A stretch of 64,000 bases of DNA from Blastochloris tepida (GTDB lineage: Bacteria > Pseudomonadota > Alphaproteobacteria > Rhizobiales > Xanthobacteraceae): positions 1,042,001 to 1,106,000 of the forward strand of contig NZ_AP018907.1 in assembly GCF_003966715.1 (NCBI RefSeq), written 5' to 3'. The notes under the pieces were generated by a model that was given only the letters and a program-made list of their open reading frames with translations, ran no database searches and was not told the DNA's origin. Positions 36,768 to 45,951 of the stretch are shown here, in pieces. A program made the position numbers and the translations under genes. The number at the start of each line of letters is the position of its first letter. Within the stretch, counting starts at the first letter, position 1.

Positions 36768-37985
36768 TCAAAGCGGTTCGCCGCGCATCAGCCTGGGTTC
36801 GCCGAGCCGGGGCCCCATCCCCTCGCGCATCACCAGCCGGCGCAGGCCGGGCAGGCGGTCGATCAGCCACAGGCCGGTGCTGCGGGCGAACTGGGCGGGC
36901 AGGAACGCCGACAGCAGCGTGCGGTTGAGCATGTCGATGGCAAACGCGCGGCTCGAAATATCGAGCTGGCGAGCGCGGTGGTAGCGGCCGAGCAGCTTGT
37001 CGTCGCCGACGTCGGTTCCCTCGCGGCGGGCCTCGGCCACTAGCTCGGCCAGCATGGCGCCGTCGCGCAGGCCGAGATTGAGCCCCTGGGCGCCGATCGG
37101 CGGCACCACGTGCGCCGCGTCGCCGATCAGCGCCACGCGGCGGGCGGCGAGCCGGCTCGGGGTCTCCACCGCCAGCGGCCATGCCGCCCGGCCGCCATCG
37201 ATGCGGAACTGGCCGAGCAGCGACCGGGCGCGCCGCTCCAGCGTGCGGGCGAGGGCCGGGTTCGCCATCGCCATGAGCGCCTCGGCATCCTCGGGCGTGG
37301 TGACGCAGACGAGGCTCGACCGCTCGCCCTTCAGCGGCACCAGCGTGAACGGGCCGCGGCTTGTGTGGAACTCGGTCGAGGTGTCGTCGTGCGGCAGGGT
37401 GTGGGCGAGATTGAGGGTGACCGCGGTCTGCGGGTAGCGGCGGCGCGAAACGGAAATGCCGGCGGCGGCGCGGGCGAGCGAGTTCTTGCCATCGGCCGCC
37501 ACCACCAGCCGGGCGCGGACGGTGTCGCCCTCGACCGGGCGGACGAAGGCGTGGGCGCCGGTCAGCTCGATCGCCGCGACCTGGACCTCGCGCCGCCGCA
37601 GCCGCGGATAGGCGCCGAGCCGAGCGCGCTGGGCCGCCACCAAGTCGCGGTTGATGACGTTCCAGCCGAAGGCGTCGAGCCCCAGCTCCGAGGCGAAGAA
37701 GGTGATCTCGGGCGCGCGGAACAGGCCGCCGGTGTCGTCGACCAGCCGCAGCGCCCGCAGCGGCGCCGCGCGCTCGTCGAGGCCCGCCCATACGCCGAGC
37801 GTCTCCAGCGCGGTCACCGAGCCGCCGAGCAGGGCGGTGGTGCGGTTGTCCTCGGGCGGCGGCGGCAGGCCGATCAGCGCCACCTCGGCGCCGGTCGAGG
37901 CGAGCGCAAGCGCGCAGGCGAGCCCGGCCGGGCCGGCGCCGACGACGGCGATTTCGACATCCTCGACGGCTTCGGCGTCTGTCAT
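36768..37985 (-). CDS. UbiH/UbiF-family FAD-dependent hydroxylase (ubiquinone biosynthesis)
   Basis: The 405-residue flavoprotein monooxygenase has the FAD-binding GAGPAGLACALALAS at the N-terminus, AADGKNSLAR in the middle and the second FAD motif GDAAHVVPPIGAQGLNLGLRD. The last pattern is typical of Ubi hydroxylases acting on the ubiquinone ring (UbiH, UbiF, UbiL group). Which ring position it hydroxylates cannot be told. ATG 37985 follows GGGAGTGGAC and begins the conserved region; frames further upstream look random. Confidence 0.88.
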   Translation of the reverse strand: MTDAEAVEDVEIAVVGAGPAGLACALALASTGAEVALIGLPPPPEDNRTTALLGGSVTALETLGVWAGLDERAAPLRALRLVDDTGGLFRAPEITFFASELGLDAFGWNVINRDLVAAQRARLGAYPRLRRREVQVAAIELTGAHAFVRPVEGDTVRARLVVAADGKNSLARAAAGISVSRRRYPQTAVTLNLAHTLPHDDTSTEFHTSRGPFTLVPLKGERSSLVCVTTPEDAEALMAMANPALARTLERRARSLLGQFRIDGGRAAWPLAVETPSRLAARRVALIGDAAHVVPPIGAQGLNLGLRDGAMLAELVAEARREGTDVGDDKLLGRYHRARQLDISSRAFAIDMLNRTLLSAFLPAQFARSTGLWLIDRLPGLRRLVMREGMGPRLGEPRLMRGEPL

Positions 37986-38067
37986 GTCCACTCCCGGAGA
38001 CCACATATTGCCGTGCGAGATACCATGGTCCGGCAAGATGCCGTAAGACCGATGGGGAGGGAACGCC

Positions 38068-39018
38068 GTGACCGATGGCCTCCGCCATGATCCGTTCGAG
38101 GCGCTGCCGCCGGCCGAGGCACGACTTGGGCGCCTGTTCGCCCGGCCGCGCCCGCTGGCCATCGGCGCCATCGCCGTGCTGGCCGCGCTGGGGTGGGCCT
38201 ATCTGGCGATCATGGTGGCCGAGATGGCCGAGACCGGCGAGGCGGGTACGCTCGGGCCGGGCATGGTGCTGTTCGACCGGCTGCTCAATCCGGAGACGCG
38301 CACCGAGCTCGGCCGGGCGCTCCTGGCCTCGCTGTGCCAACCGGGCATGGCGCATTTCGGCATGCCGGGTTCTGGCCCCTGGGGGCTCGGCGATGTGGCG
38401 CTGGTGGTGGCGATGTGGGGCGCCATGGTGTTCGCGATGATGCTGCCGACCGCGGCGCCGATGATCCTCACTTATGCCGGAATGGCCGATGCCGCCGCCG
38501 CCCGCGGCGAGAGGGCGGCTTCGCCGGCGGTCATCGCCGGCGGCTATGTGGCGGTGTGGCTGGTCGCCGGGCTGGCGCTGGGGCTTGGGCAGTGGGGACT
38601 CACCGCGGCGACGCTACTCGATCCTGCCATGACATCGGTATCCGGCCTGTTCTCCGGCGCGGTGTTCCTGCTGGCCGGCGCCTACCAGTTCTCCGATCTG
38701 AAATACCGCTGCGTCACCGCCTGCCAGCGGCCGTTCCCGTTCTTCCTCGCCCATTGGGCGGCCTCGGCCGGCGGCGGCTTCCGCCTCGGCGTGCGCCAGG
38801 GCCTGCTCTGCCTCGGCTGCTGCTGGGCGCTGATGGCGGTGATGTTTGCGGTGGGGGTGATGAATCTGGTTTGGATGGCGGCGCTCGGCGTCATCATGCT
38901 GATCGAGAAGGTCGCCGAGACCACCCGGTTCAGCCGGGCCATTGGGGTGGTGCTGCTGGCCATCGGTGCCGCGATCGTCGGCAGCGAGGTGTGGAGCCAT
39001 TGGCCGCGGGCGGCGTGA
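38068..39018 (+). CDS. DUF2182 integral membrane protein (predicted metal-binding)
   Basis: The 316-residue membrane protein has about seven helices. The DUF2182 signatures are AMWGAMVFAMMLPTAAPMIL, the tyrosine-rich AGAYQFSDLKYRCVTAC segment and RQGLLCLGCCWALMAVMF. The conserved cysteines and methionines suggest metal or copper handling, but the family has no established function. The start is GTG 38068 after GGGAGGG. It is divergent from the Ubi-type gene and is followed by a palindromic repeat. Confidence 0.85.
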   Translation: MTDGLRHDPFEALPPAEARLGRLFARPRPLAIGAIAVLAALGWAYLAIMVAEMAETGEAGTLGPGMVLFDRLLNPETRTELGRALLASLCQPGMAHFGMPGSGPWGLGDVALVVAMWGAMVFAMMLPTAAPMILTYAGMADAAAARGERAASPAVIAGGYVAVWLVAGLALGLGQWGLTAATLLDPAMTSVSGLFSGAVFLLAGAYQFSDLKYRCVTACQRPFPFFLAHWAASAGGGFRLGVRQGLLCLGCCWALMAVMFAVGVMNLVWMAALGVIMLIEKVAETTRFSRAIGVVLLAIGAAIVGSEVWSHWPRAA

Positions 39019-39019
39019 T

Positions 39020-39050
39020 ACGGTTTCCGGCCTGCAGGCCGGAAAACCGC
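39020..39050 (+). repeat. palindromic repeat, family B, short copy
   Basis: CGGTTTCCGGCCTGCAGG followed by GCCGGAAAACCG folds into a nearly perfect hairpin two bases after the DUF2182 stop. Related hairpins are at 45643, 57696 and 59425. It probably also terminates transcription. Confidence 0.7.
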
Positions 39051-39140
39051 GTGAGCAGGAGAAGAATGCGTGTCGAGGAAACCAACGCCGGCCCTTCGAG
39101 CGTCCGCACCGTGCCGGTGCGCCGGTGATCGGGGCCGGCG

Positions 39141-39869
39141 ATGACGGCGCCCGATCTCTCCACCCCCTCGTCACGGCTGCGCGGTCGCCGGGCGACGGCC
39201 TTCCTGGTCCATGTGTTCACCGCCTCGGGCGCCGTGCTCGGGCTCCTGGCGCTCGACGCCGCGGTGCGGGGCAGCTTCGCCGCCATGTTCGGCTGGCTCG
39301 CGGCGGCGCTGGTGGTCGATGGCGTCGACGGCACGCTGGCACGCCGGTTGCGGGTGGCCGAGCTTCTGCCGCGCTGGTCGGGCGACGCGCTCGATCTCGT
39401 GGTCGACTATCTCACCTATGTGGTGGTGCCGGCCTACGCCCTGCTGGCGGCCGGCCTGCTGCCGCCGGTGGCGGAAATCGCCTGCCTCGCCGCCATCCTG
39501 GTGTCGTCGGCGCTCTATTTCGCCGACCGGCAGATGAAGACCGGCGACAATTATTTCCGCGGCTTTCCAGCCGTGTGGAACGTGGTGGTGTTCTACCTAT
39601 TGCTGCTGCGGCCGGAGCCCTGGCTCGCGGCGGCAGGGGTGGCGGCGTTCACCGTGCTCACCTTTTTGCCGGTGGTGTTCGTCCATCCGTTGCGAGTGAA
39701 GCGGTTCCGCGGGCTCAATATTGCCATGCTCACGGCATGGGCGGTGCTTGCGCTCTGGGCCGTCGCCACCGATATGCGGCCAGATCCGGCGGTGACAGCG
39801 GCCCTCTGCGCCATCGCCCTCTATTTCATCCTCGCGGGCCTGTTTCGCTCGCGTGCTGCCGAACGGTAA
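39141..39869 (+). CDS. pcs: phosphatidylcholine synthase Pcs
   Basis: Pcs condenses CDP-diacylglycerol with choline to phosphatidylcholine in the inner membrane. This pathway is typical of rhizobia and other host-associated bacteria. The 242-residue protein has about eight helices and the CDP-alcohol transferase signature DGTLAR followed, twelve residues later, by GDALDLVVD, the spacing typical of Pcs. The motif NYFRGFPAVWN is also characteristic. terC follows after five bases, so they are probably co-transcribed. Confidence 0.93.
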   Translation: MTAPDLSTPSSRLRGRRATAFLVHVFTASGAVLGLLALDAAVRGSFAAMFGWLAAALVVDGVDGTLARRLRVAELLPRWSGDALDLVVDYLTYVVVPAYALLAAGLLPPVAEIACLAAILVSSALYFADRQMKTGDNYFRGFPAVWNVVVFYLLLLRPEPWLAAAGVAAFTVLTFLPVVFVHPLRVKRFRGLNIAMLTAWAVLALWAVATDMRPDPAVTAALCAIALYFILAGLFRSRAAER

Positions 39870-39874
39870 TTTTC

Positions 39875-40651
39875 ATGCTCGAATGGATCGCCGACCCCGG
39901 CGCCTGGGCCGCCCTCGTCACCCTGACGGTGATGGAGGTGGTGCTCGGCATCGACAATATCGTGTTCATCTCGGTGCTGGTGTCGCGGTTGCCGGCCGAG
40001 CAGGCCAAGCGCGCCCGCCAGATCGGCCTGTCGCTGGCGCTGATCTTTCGCATCGTGCTGCTGATGTTCCTGACCTGGCTGATCGGCCTCACCGATCCGC
40101 TGTTCACGGTGTTCGGCAAGGCGGTGTCCTGGCGCGACGTCATCCTGGCGGCCGGCGGCCTGTTCCTGCTCTACAAGGCGGTGCATGAGATCCACGCCGA
40201 AATCGAGCACGATCCGGAGGCGGTGACCAAGGCATCGGCCGGCACCGCCTTCGCCTTCGTCATCTTCCAGGTCATCATCATCGACATCGTGTTCTCGGTC
40301 GATTCCATCATCACCGCCATCGGCATGGCCGAGAACATCGAGATCATGGTGCTGGCGGTGATCATCGCCGTTGCGGTGATGTATGTTGCCTCGGGGCCGG
40401 TGTCGCACTTCATCACCGAGCACCCGACCACCAAGATGTTGGCGCTGGCCTTCCTTCTGCTGATCGGCGTGGCGCTGGTGGCGGACGGCATGGGTTTCCA
40501 CATTCCGCGCGGCTACATCTACTTCGCCATGGCGTTCGCGGCCGGCGTCGAGGTGGTCAATGTGCTGGCGAGCAAGAAGCGCAAGCGCCGGCAGGTCGGT
40601 CTGGTGACCGCCGAGGGGTCCGACCGGCCGATGCAGGAGACGGGACAATGA
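39875..40651 (+). CDS. TerC-family integral membrane protein
   Basis: The 258-residue protein has about seven helices with the TerC hallmarks VVLGIDNIVFISVL near the N-terminus and DIVFSVDSIITAIGM in the middle. The paired acidic residues probably bind metal. Some relatives export manganese or metallate exported proteins. The start ATG 39875 lies five bases after pcs. The stop overlaps the next gene by four bases (ATGA), which suggests translational coupling. Confidence 0.93.
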   Translation: MLEWIADPGAWAALVTLTVMEVVLGIDNIVFISVLVSRLPAEQAKRARQIGLSLALIFRIVLLMFLTWLIGLTDPLFTVFGKAVSWRDVILAAGGLFLLYKAVHEIHAEIEHDPEAVTKASAGTAFAFVIFQVIIIDIVFSVDSIITAIGMAENIEIMVLAVIIAVAVMYVASGPVSHFITEHPTTKMLALAFLLLIGVALVADGMGFHIPRGYIYFAMAFAAGVEVVNVLASKKRKRRQVGLVTAEGSDRPMQETGQ

Positions 40652-41625
40652 CCCAGGCCGTGCGGGTGCACCGCTTCGGCGGACCGGAGGTGCTGACGTT
40701 CGAGGAGGTCGAGGTCGGCGATCCGGGCCCCGGCGAGGCGCGCGTGCGCCACACCGCCATCGGCCTGAACTATGTCGACACCTATTTCCGCACCGGCCTC
40801 TACCAGCCGGCCGGCGGGCTGCCCTTCGTGCCGGGCGGCGAGGCGGCCGGCGTGGTCGAGGCGGTGGGGCCGGGGGTGGAGACGGTCAGGCCCGGCGACC
40901 GGGTCGGCTATGTCGTGCTCGGTGGCGCGTACGCGCAGGCGCGGCTGGTCCCGGCCGAGCGGCTGATCCGGCTGCCCGACGACATCGACGACCGGACGGC
41001 GGCGGCGGCCCTGCTCAAGGGGATGACGGCGGCGTTCCTGCTGCGGCGGACGTTCAAGGTCGGGCCCGGCCACACTATCCTGTTTCATGCCGCGGCCGGC
41101 GGCGTCGGGCTCATCGCCTGCCAGTGGGCGGCGCATCTCGGCGCCACCGTCATCGGCACGGTAGGCTCGCAAGCCAAGGCGGAGCTGGCCCGCGCCCATG
41201 GCTGCGACCACGTCATCCTCTATTCGCAGGAGGATTTCGTCGCCCGGGTGGCCGAGATCACCAAGGGCGAGAAGTGCGACGTGGTCTATGACAGCGTCGG
41301 CAAGGCGACGTTTCCCGGCTCGCTCGATTGCCTCAAGCCGTTCGGCCTGTTCGTGTCGTTCGGCAATGCCTCGGGGCCGATCGAGGCGTTCAGCCTGATG
41401 ATGCTGTCCCAGCGCGGCTCGCTCTTCGCCACGCGGCCAACCCTCTTCACCCACATCGCCAAGCGCGCCGATCTTGAGGCGATCTCATCGGAACTGTTCG
41501 AGGCGATCCGCCGCGGCGTGGTGAAGATCGAGGTCCACCAGACCTTCCCGCTGGCCGAGGCGCAGCGCGCGCATGCGGCGCTGGAGGGACGGGCGACCAC
41601 CGGCGCGACGCTGCTGATCCCGTAG
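40648..41625 (+). CDS. qor: NADPH:quinone oxidoreductase (zeta-crystallin type)
   Basis: The 325-residue MDR-family reductase lacks structural zinc. It has the Qor signatures IGLNYVDTYFRTGLY at about residues 38-52 and the nucleotide-binding HAAAGGVGLIACQWA around 147-161. It reduces quinones by one electron with NADPH in the cytoplasm. It is the third gene of the pcs-terC-qor run. The length is the family norm. Confidence 0.93.
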   Translation: MTQAVRVHRFGGPEVLTFEEVEVGDPGPGEARVRHTAIGLNYVDTYFRTGLYQPAGGLPFVPGGEAAGVVEAVGPGVETVRPGDRVGYVVLGGAYAQARLVPAERLIRLPDDIDDRTAAAALLKGMTAAFLLRRTFKVGPGHTILFHAAAGGVGLIACQWAAHLGATVIGTVGSQAKAELARAHGCDHVILYSQEDFVARVAEITKGEKCDVVYDSVGKATFPGSLDCLKPFGLFVSFGNASGPIEAFSLMMLSQRGSLFATRPTLFTHIAKRADLEAISSELFEAIRRGVVKIEVHQTFPLAEAQRAHAALEGRATTGATLLIP

Positions 41626-41636
41626 GCCGACGTCGT

Positions 41637-41880
41637 GTCATCCCGGGCGCGGCGGGATGCGGGGCATCCGGCCGAGAGCCGGGATCGTTCCCCGGAAGAG
41701 ACCCTTTCCGGCCAACGGTCCCGGATCGCGGGCCTTCGGCCCTTGTCCGGGACGACGACCTCTCCCTATCGTCATCCCGGCCGAGCGTCAGCGAGAGCCG
41801 GGATCGTCATCCGCAATGCACACCCCATCCTGCGAACGGCCCCGGGTCGTGGGCCTGCGGCCTTGCCCGGGGCGACAGGG
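41637..41880. repeat. palindromic intergenic repeat, family C, compound copy
   Basis: Several alternating copies of TCATCCCGG-type and CCGGGATC-type blocks fill the whole gap between qor and rimO. Examples are TCATCCCGGGCGCGG, GAGAGCCGGGATCG (twice), TTGTCCGGGACGACG and TTGCCCGGGGCGACAGG. The two halves, each about 120 bases, look like tandem members of the same family. No gene is present. Genes on both sides are convergent. Confidence 0.75.
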
Positions 41881-41892
41881 CGTCGATGATCT

Positions 41893-43230
41893 TCAATACC
41901 CGACGACGCTGCCGTGCAGGTCGTAGGCGTCGGCGCGCTCGATCTTCACCGTCACGATCTCCCCGACCTTGAGCGGCCGGCGCGCGGCGACATGCACGGT
42001 GCCGTCGATCTCCGGCGCGTCGGCGGCCGAGCGGCCGGTGGCGCCGGTCGCGGTGACGGCATCGATGATCACCTTCTGCCGGCTGCCGACCTTGCGTTTG
42101 AGCAGCTTCGCCGAGATCGCCTGCTGGGTTTCCATCAGCCGCCGGTGGCGCTGCGCCTTGACCTCGTCCGGCACCTGATCGGGCAAAGCGTTGGCGGCCG
42201 CCCCCGCCACCGGCTCGAACTTGAAGCAGCCGACCCGATCAAGCTCGGCGGCCTTCAGCCAGTCGAGCAGGAACGCGAAATCGTCCTCGCTCTCGCCGGG
42301 GAAGCCGACGATGAAGCTCGACCGGATGGCGAGGTTTGGGCAGATCTCGCGCCAGCGTTTGATGCGCTCCAGCGTCTTCTCCTGCGCCGCCGGGCGCTTC
42401 ATCGCCTTCAGCACATTGGGCGCCGCGTGCTGGAACGGGATGTCGAGATAGGGCAGCACCTTGCCCTCCGCCATCAGCGCGATCACCTCGTCGACGTGCG
42501 GGTAGGGATAGACATAGTGCAGCCGCACCCACGCGCCGAGCGAACCCAGCTCGCGGGCGAGGTCGAGGAACTTCGCCCGCACCTCGCGGTCGTGGAACGG
42601 GGAGGGGGCGTATTTCAGGTCGAGCCCATAGGCCGAGGTGTCCTGGCTGATGACCAGCAGTTCCTTGACGCCGGCCTTCACCAGCTGCTCGGCCTCGCGC
42701 AGCACCTCGGCAGCCGGACGTGACACGAGGTCGCCGCGCAGATGCGGGATGATGCAGAAGCTGCAGCGGTTGCTGCAGCCCTCGGAAATCTTCAGGTAGG
42801 CATAATGGCGGGGCGTGAGGCGGATGCCCTGCGGCGGCACGAGATCGAGGAAGGGATCGTGCGCAGGCGCCGCCGCCTGATGCACGGCTGCCACCACCTG
42901 CTCGTACTGCTGCGGCCCGGTGACCGCCAGCACGTTGGGGAACCGCGCGAGGATCGCGTCGGGCTCGGCGCCCATGCAGCCGGTGACGATCACCCGGCCA
43001 TTCTCGGCCATCGCCTCGCCGATGGCGGCAAGCGACTCCGCCTTGGCGGAATCGAGGAAGCCGCAGGTGTTGACGATGACGACGTCGGCGCCCTGGTACT
43101 TGCGCGAGAATTCGTACCCTTCGGCGCGCAGCCGCGACAGGATGCGCTCGGAATCCACCAGCGCCTTGGGGCAGCCGAGAGAGACGAGCCCCACGCGCGG
43201 TGCAGGGCGGGCAGGCGTTTCATCAGACAT
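41893..43230 (-). CDS. rimO: ribosomal protein S12 methylthiotransferase RimO
   Basis: RimO methylthiolates aspartate 88 of ribosomal protein S12. The 445-residue enzyme has an N-terminal UPF0004 domain whose C20, C56 and C85 bind one 4Fe-4S cluster. The radical-SAM motif GCSNRCSFC holds C152, C156 and C159. A C-terminal TRAM domain starts near [12 protein letters not shown]. The start ATG 43230 follows AGGAGCC. A 13-bp tandem repeat lies just upstream at 43274-43338. Confidence 0.96.
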   Translation of the reverse strand: MSDETPARPAPRVGLVSLGCPKALVDSERILSRLRAEGYEFSRKYQGADVVIVNTCGFLDSAKAESLAAIGEAMAENGRVIVTGCMGAEPDAILARFPNVLAVTGPQQYEQVVAAVHQAAAPAHDPFLDLVPPQGIRLTPRHYAYLKISEGCSNRCSFCIIPHLRGDLVSRPAAEVLREAEQLVKAGVKELLVISQDTSAYGLDLKYAPSPFHDREVRAKFLDLARELGSLGAWVRLHYVYPYPHVDEVIALMAEGKVLPYLDIPFQHAAPNVLKAMKRPAAQEKTLERIKRWREICPNLAIRSSFIVGFPGESEDDFAFLLDWLKAAELDRVGCFKFEPVAGAAANALPDQVPDEVKAQRHRRLMETQQAISAKLLKRKVGSRQKVIIDAVTATGATGRSAADAPEIDGTVHVAARRPLKVGEIVTVKIERADAYDLHGSVVGY

Positions 43231-43273
43231 CAGCGGGGCTCCTGGCGCTTGCTAGCCGAGATCGGTTGGGCCG

Positions 43274-43338
43274 CCAAGACTGGGTGCCAAGACTGGGTGC
43301 CGAGCCTTGGTACCGAGCCTGGGCGCCGCGCTTGGGTC
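43274..43338. repeat. five imperfect 13-bp tandem repeats
   Basis: The units are CCAAGACTGGGTG, CCAAGACTGGGTG, CCGAGCCTTGGTA, CCGAGCCTGGGCG and CCGCGCTTGGGTC, each exactly 13 bases. The first two are identical and the rest have diverged. The array starts 44 bases upstream of rimO and lies between the divergent rimO and feoA promoters. It could be slippage-prone or a stack of protein sites. Confidence 0.85.
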
Positions 43339-43391
43339 TCGATCGGGGAGGCCGCGAAGCCCGATCGCCATGCCGCGCAGTCTATAATCGA

Positions 43392-43412
43392 TCTAAACAG
43401 ACCAAATTTAGA
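43392..43412. promoter_or_regulatory. candidate iron-responsive operator upstream of feoAB
   Basis: The inverted repeat TCTAAA (43392-43397) - N9 - TTTAGA (43407-43412) lies 85 bases before feoA in an AT-rich stretch that also contains TATAAT at 43383. TTTAGAA with its inverse is the half-site type known for rhizobial Irr (ICE) boxes. The spacing here differs from the classical box, so the call is tentative. Confidence 0.35.
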
Positions 43413-43496
43413 ATGATGATGAGGTGCGTTTGATTGCTTGACACCGCTCCCGTAAAGGCGCGAAAGAATTGCAGTCCGCTGATGACCGAGGATGTC

Positions 43497-43751
43497 ATGT
43501 CGGAGCCAGCCCTCACGCTAGCCGATCTTCCGAAGGGCCGAAGCGCCCTGATCAACCGCATCTCGCCCTGCCACGACGACCATGAGTCCGAGCGGCGGCT
43601 GTTGGAGATCGGTTTCGAGGAAGGCAAGACTGTGGTGGTGATGCATCGCGGCCTGCTCGGCGATCCGCTGGGCGTGCGCGTGGATCGGCAGATGATCGCG
43701 ATCCGTCGCCGCGAGGCCGGGCTGATCGTCGTCACCCCGCTCGAAGCCTGA
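43497..43751 (+). CDS. feoA: ferrous iron transport accessory protein FeoA
   Basis: The 84-residue SH3-like protein has the FeoA pattern: LTLADLPKGRSALINRI, RRLLEIGFEEGKTVVVMHR and GDPLGVRVDRQMIAIRR. FeoA supports Fe(II) uptake by FeoB. ATG 43497 follows GAGGATGTC and starts the conserved part. ATG 43482 would add five residues without a binding site. feoB follows after 13 bases. Confidence 0.93.
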   Translation: MSEPALTLADLPKGRSALINRISPCHDDHESERRLLEIGFEEGKTVVVMHRGLLGDPLGVRVDRQMIAIRRREAGLIVVTPLEA

Positions 43752-43764
43752 CCTCACCCAACTC

Positions 43765-45630
43765 ATGCCCCACCTACCGCGTATCGCGCTCGCCGGCGTT
43801 CCCAATTGCGGCAAGAGCGCGCTGTTCAATGGCCTCACCGGCAGCCGGCAGAAGGTCGCCAACTATGCCGGCGCCACCGTCGAGCGGCGCTGGGGCAGCG
43901 TGACGCTGGACGACGGCACCCGCTTCCACATCGTCGATCTGCCCGGCACCTACAGCCTGGATGCGGCAAGCCGCGACCAGGAGATCACCCGCGACGTGCT
44001 GCTCGGCCGGCGCGCCGACGAGGCGCCGCCCAACGCGCTGATCTGCGTCATTGATGCCACCAATCTGCGGCTGCATCTGCGGCTGGTGCTGGACGTGCAG
44101 CGCCTCGGCATTCCGTTCGTGGTGGCGCTCAACATGGTCGATCTCGCCGAGCGCAACGGCACCCGCATCGACATCGAACGCCTGTCGCAGGAGCTTGGCG
44201 TGCCGGTGATCCCGACCGTCGCGGTGCGCCGCGGCGGGCTGGAGGAACTGCGCCGCCGCCTGCCCGGCGTGCTGGACAAGATGGCGCGCCGCGCGGCCTC
44301 GTCCGAGGACTACAAGCCGCTCGATGCCGCCGGGCTGCGCGCGCTGCAGCGCCGGGCGCGTGAGATCGCCGGCAAGGTGGTGATCGCCGAAGGCGCGGCG
44401 AGCCGCATCACCCGCCATCTCGATGCGGTGCTGCTCAATCCGGTGTTCGGGCCGCTGTTTCTCATGGCGCTGGTGTTCGTGGTGTTCCAGGCGGTGTTCG
44501 CCTGGGCCGAGGCACCGATGGGCTGGATCGACGACGGCGTCTCGTGGCTCGCCGAGACGGTACGCACGCATCTGCCCGAGGGCCGGCTGAGCAGCCTGCT
44601 TGCCGACGGCGCCATCGCCGGGGTGGGCAGCGTCATCGTCTTCCTGCCGCAGATCCTGATCCTGTTCTTCTTCATCCTGGTGCTGGAACAGACCGGCTAC
44701 ATGGCGCGCGCCGCCTTCATCATGGACCGGCTGATGGGATCGGTCGGCCTCAATGGCCGCGCCTTCCTGCCGCTGCTGTCCAGCTTCGCCTGCGCCATCC
44801 CCGGCATCATGGCGACACGGGTGATCGACAATCCGCGCGACCGGCTGACCACCATCCTGATCGCGCCGCTGATGACCTGCTCGGCGCGGCTGCCGATCTA
44901 CACGCTGATCATCGCCGCGGTGATCCCCAACGATCCGATCGGCTGGGGCATCGGCCTGCAGGGAATTGTTCTGTTCGGGCTTTATCTCGCCGGCGTCGTC
45001 AATGCGCTGGTGATGGCCGCGGTGCTGCGGCTGACGGTGACGCGCGGGCGGGCGCAGCCGTTCCTGATGGAGCTGCCGAAATACCAGCTTCCGGCGGTGC
45101 GCGACCTCGTGCTCGGCCTGCTGTCGCGGGCCAAGGCGTTCCTGGTGCGCGCCGGCACCACCATCCTTGCCGCTTCGGTGGTGCTGTGGGCGCTGGCGAG
45201 CTTCCCCGCGCCGCCGGAGGGCGCCACCCAGCCGGCGATCTATTACAGCTTCGCCGCCTCGATCGGCCACGCGCTGTCCTATGTGTTCGCGCCGATCGGC
45301 TTCAACTGGGAGATCTGCATCGCGCTGGTGCCGGGCATGGCGGCGCGCGAGGTGGCGGTGGGTGCGCTCGGCACCGTCTATGCGCTGTCCGGCTCCGACA
45401 CCACGGTGGCCGAAGGGCTGGTGGATACGCTGCGCAATGCGTGGTCGATGCCGACCTCGCTGGCCTTCCTCGCCTGGTACATCTATGCGCCGATGTGCTT
45501 CTCGACGCTGGCGGTGTCGCGGCGCGAGACCAATTCGCGCGGCTGGACGGCGTTCCAGTTCGGCTATCTGATGGTGTTGGCCTATGTGGCGGCCGGCGCC
45601 ACCTACTGGATCGCCCGCGCTTTGACCTGA
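43765..45630 (+). CDS. feoB: ferrous iron transporter FeoB
   Basis: The 621-residue inner-membrane protein begins with a G domain: G1 GVPNCGKS (11-18), G3 DLPGTYSL and G4 NMVD. A helical linker and the membrane core follow. The core contains the two Gate domains (LPLLSSFACAIPGIMATR and CIALVPGMAAREV) with the conserved cysteines. It is shorter than enterobacterial FeoB (773 residues) but typical of the alphaproteobacterial form. FeoC is absent. It is co-transcribed with feoA and followed by a palindromic repeat. Confidence 0.97.
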   Translation: MPHLPRIALAGVPNCGKSALFNGLTGSRQKVANYAGATVERRWGSVTLDDGTRFHIVDLPGTYSLDAASRDQEITRDVLLGRRADEAPPNALICVIDATNLRLHLRLVLDVQRLGIPFVVALNMVDLAERNGTRIDIERLSQELGVPVIPTVAVRRGGLEELRRRLPGVLDKMARRAASSEDYKPLDAAGLRALQRRAREIAGKVVIAEGAASRITRHLDAVLLNPVFGPLFLMALVFVVFQAVFAWAEAPMGWIDDGVSWLAETVRTHLPEGRLSSLLADGAIAGVGSVIVFLPQILILFFFILVLEQTGYMARAAFIMDRLMGSVGLNGRAFLPLLSSFACAIPGIMATRVIDNPRDRLTTILIAPLMTCSARLPIYTLIIAAVIPNDPIGWGIGLQGIVLFGLYLAGVVNALVMAAVLRLTVTRGRAQPFLMELPKYQLPAVRDLVLGLLSRAKAFLVRAGTTILAASVVLWALASFPAPPEGATQPAIYYSFAASIGHALSYVFAPIGFNWEICIALVPGMAAREVAVGALGTVYALSGSDTTVAEGLVDTLRNAWSMPTSLAFLAWYIYAPMCFSTLAVSRRETNSRGWTAFQFGYLMVLAYVAAGATYWIARALT

Positions 45631-45941
45631 TCGCGCCGGCTCATATGGTTTCCGGTGTCCCGAAGGGATCGACCGGAAACCGTCTCGGTTTTCCACCGGA
45701 AGAACCGACCCGCCGGGGATGAAAACGCCTCGACGCCGGGGCCGTTGGGGTGGGGTGGCCCGTTCACTTTCTGTTTAGGTCCCACGGCGCCGCCATCCGT
45801 CACCGCGTGCGGTCACAACGGTTTTCGATCCGCTCGATGCAAGGCCTGCTGACCACACGATGCGCGCGGACGGGCCGCAATGCCCGGCCGTGATGGCGCG
45901 AGGCCGTGGCGCAGAGACTGTGGTGCCTATTGCTGCGGTGC
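45631..45941. other. intergenic region between convergent feoB and TRAP permease genes
   Basis: No gene is supported in these 311 bases. A family B palindromic repeat lies at 45643-45705 just after feoB. The end next to the permease gene holds a 15-bp tandem duplication that includes its stop codon (45922-45951). The rest is featureless GC-rich sequence. Confidence 0.5.
45643..45705 (+). repeat. palindromic repeat, family B, after feoB
   Basis: ATGGTTTCCGGT and ACCGGAAACCGT form a 12-base stem around a loop of about 15 bases, followed by a partial second copy CTCGGTTTTCCACCGG. It matches the first hairpin of the compound elements at 57696 and 59425 and may terminate feoB transcription. Confidence 0.7.
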
Positions 45942-45951
45942 CTACTGCTGC
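45922..45951. repeat. 15-bp tandem duplication across the TRAP permease stop codon
   Basis: GGTGCCTATTGCTGC (45922-45936) and GGTGCCTACTGCTGC (45937-45951) differ at one base. On the minus strand each copy carries Gln-Gln/Gln then TAG in the same frame, so the second stop repeats the gene's own ending. Similar stop-spanning duplications are at 53051, 58744 and 61161. Confidence 0.8.

Noticed and set aside
43774..45696. A 640-codon minus-strand frame
   Set aside because: Antisense to feoB; biased in His, Gln and Arg and without domains.
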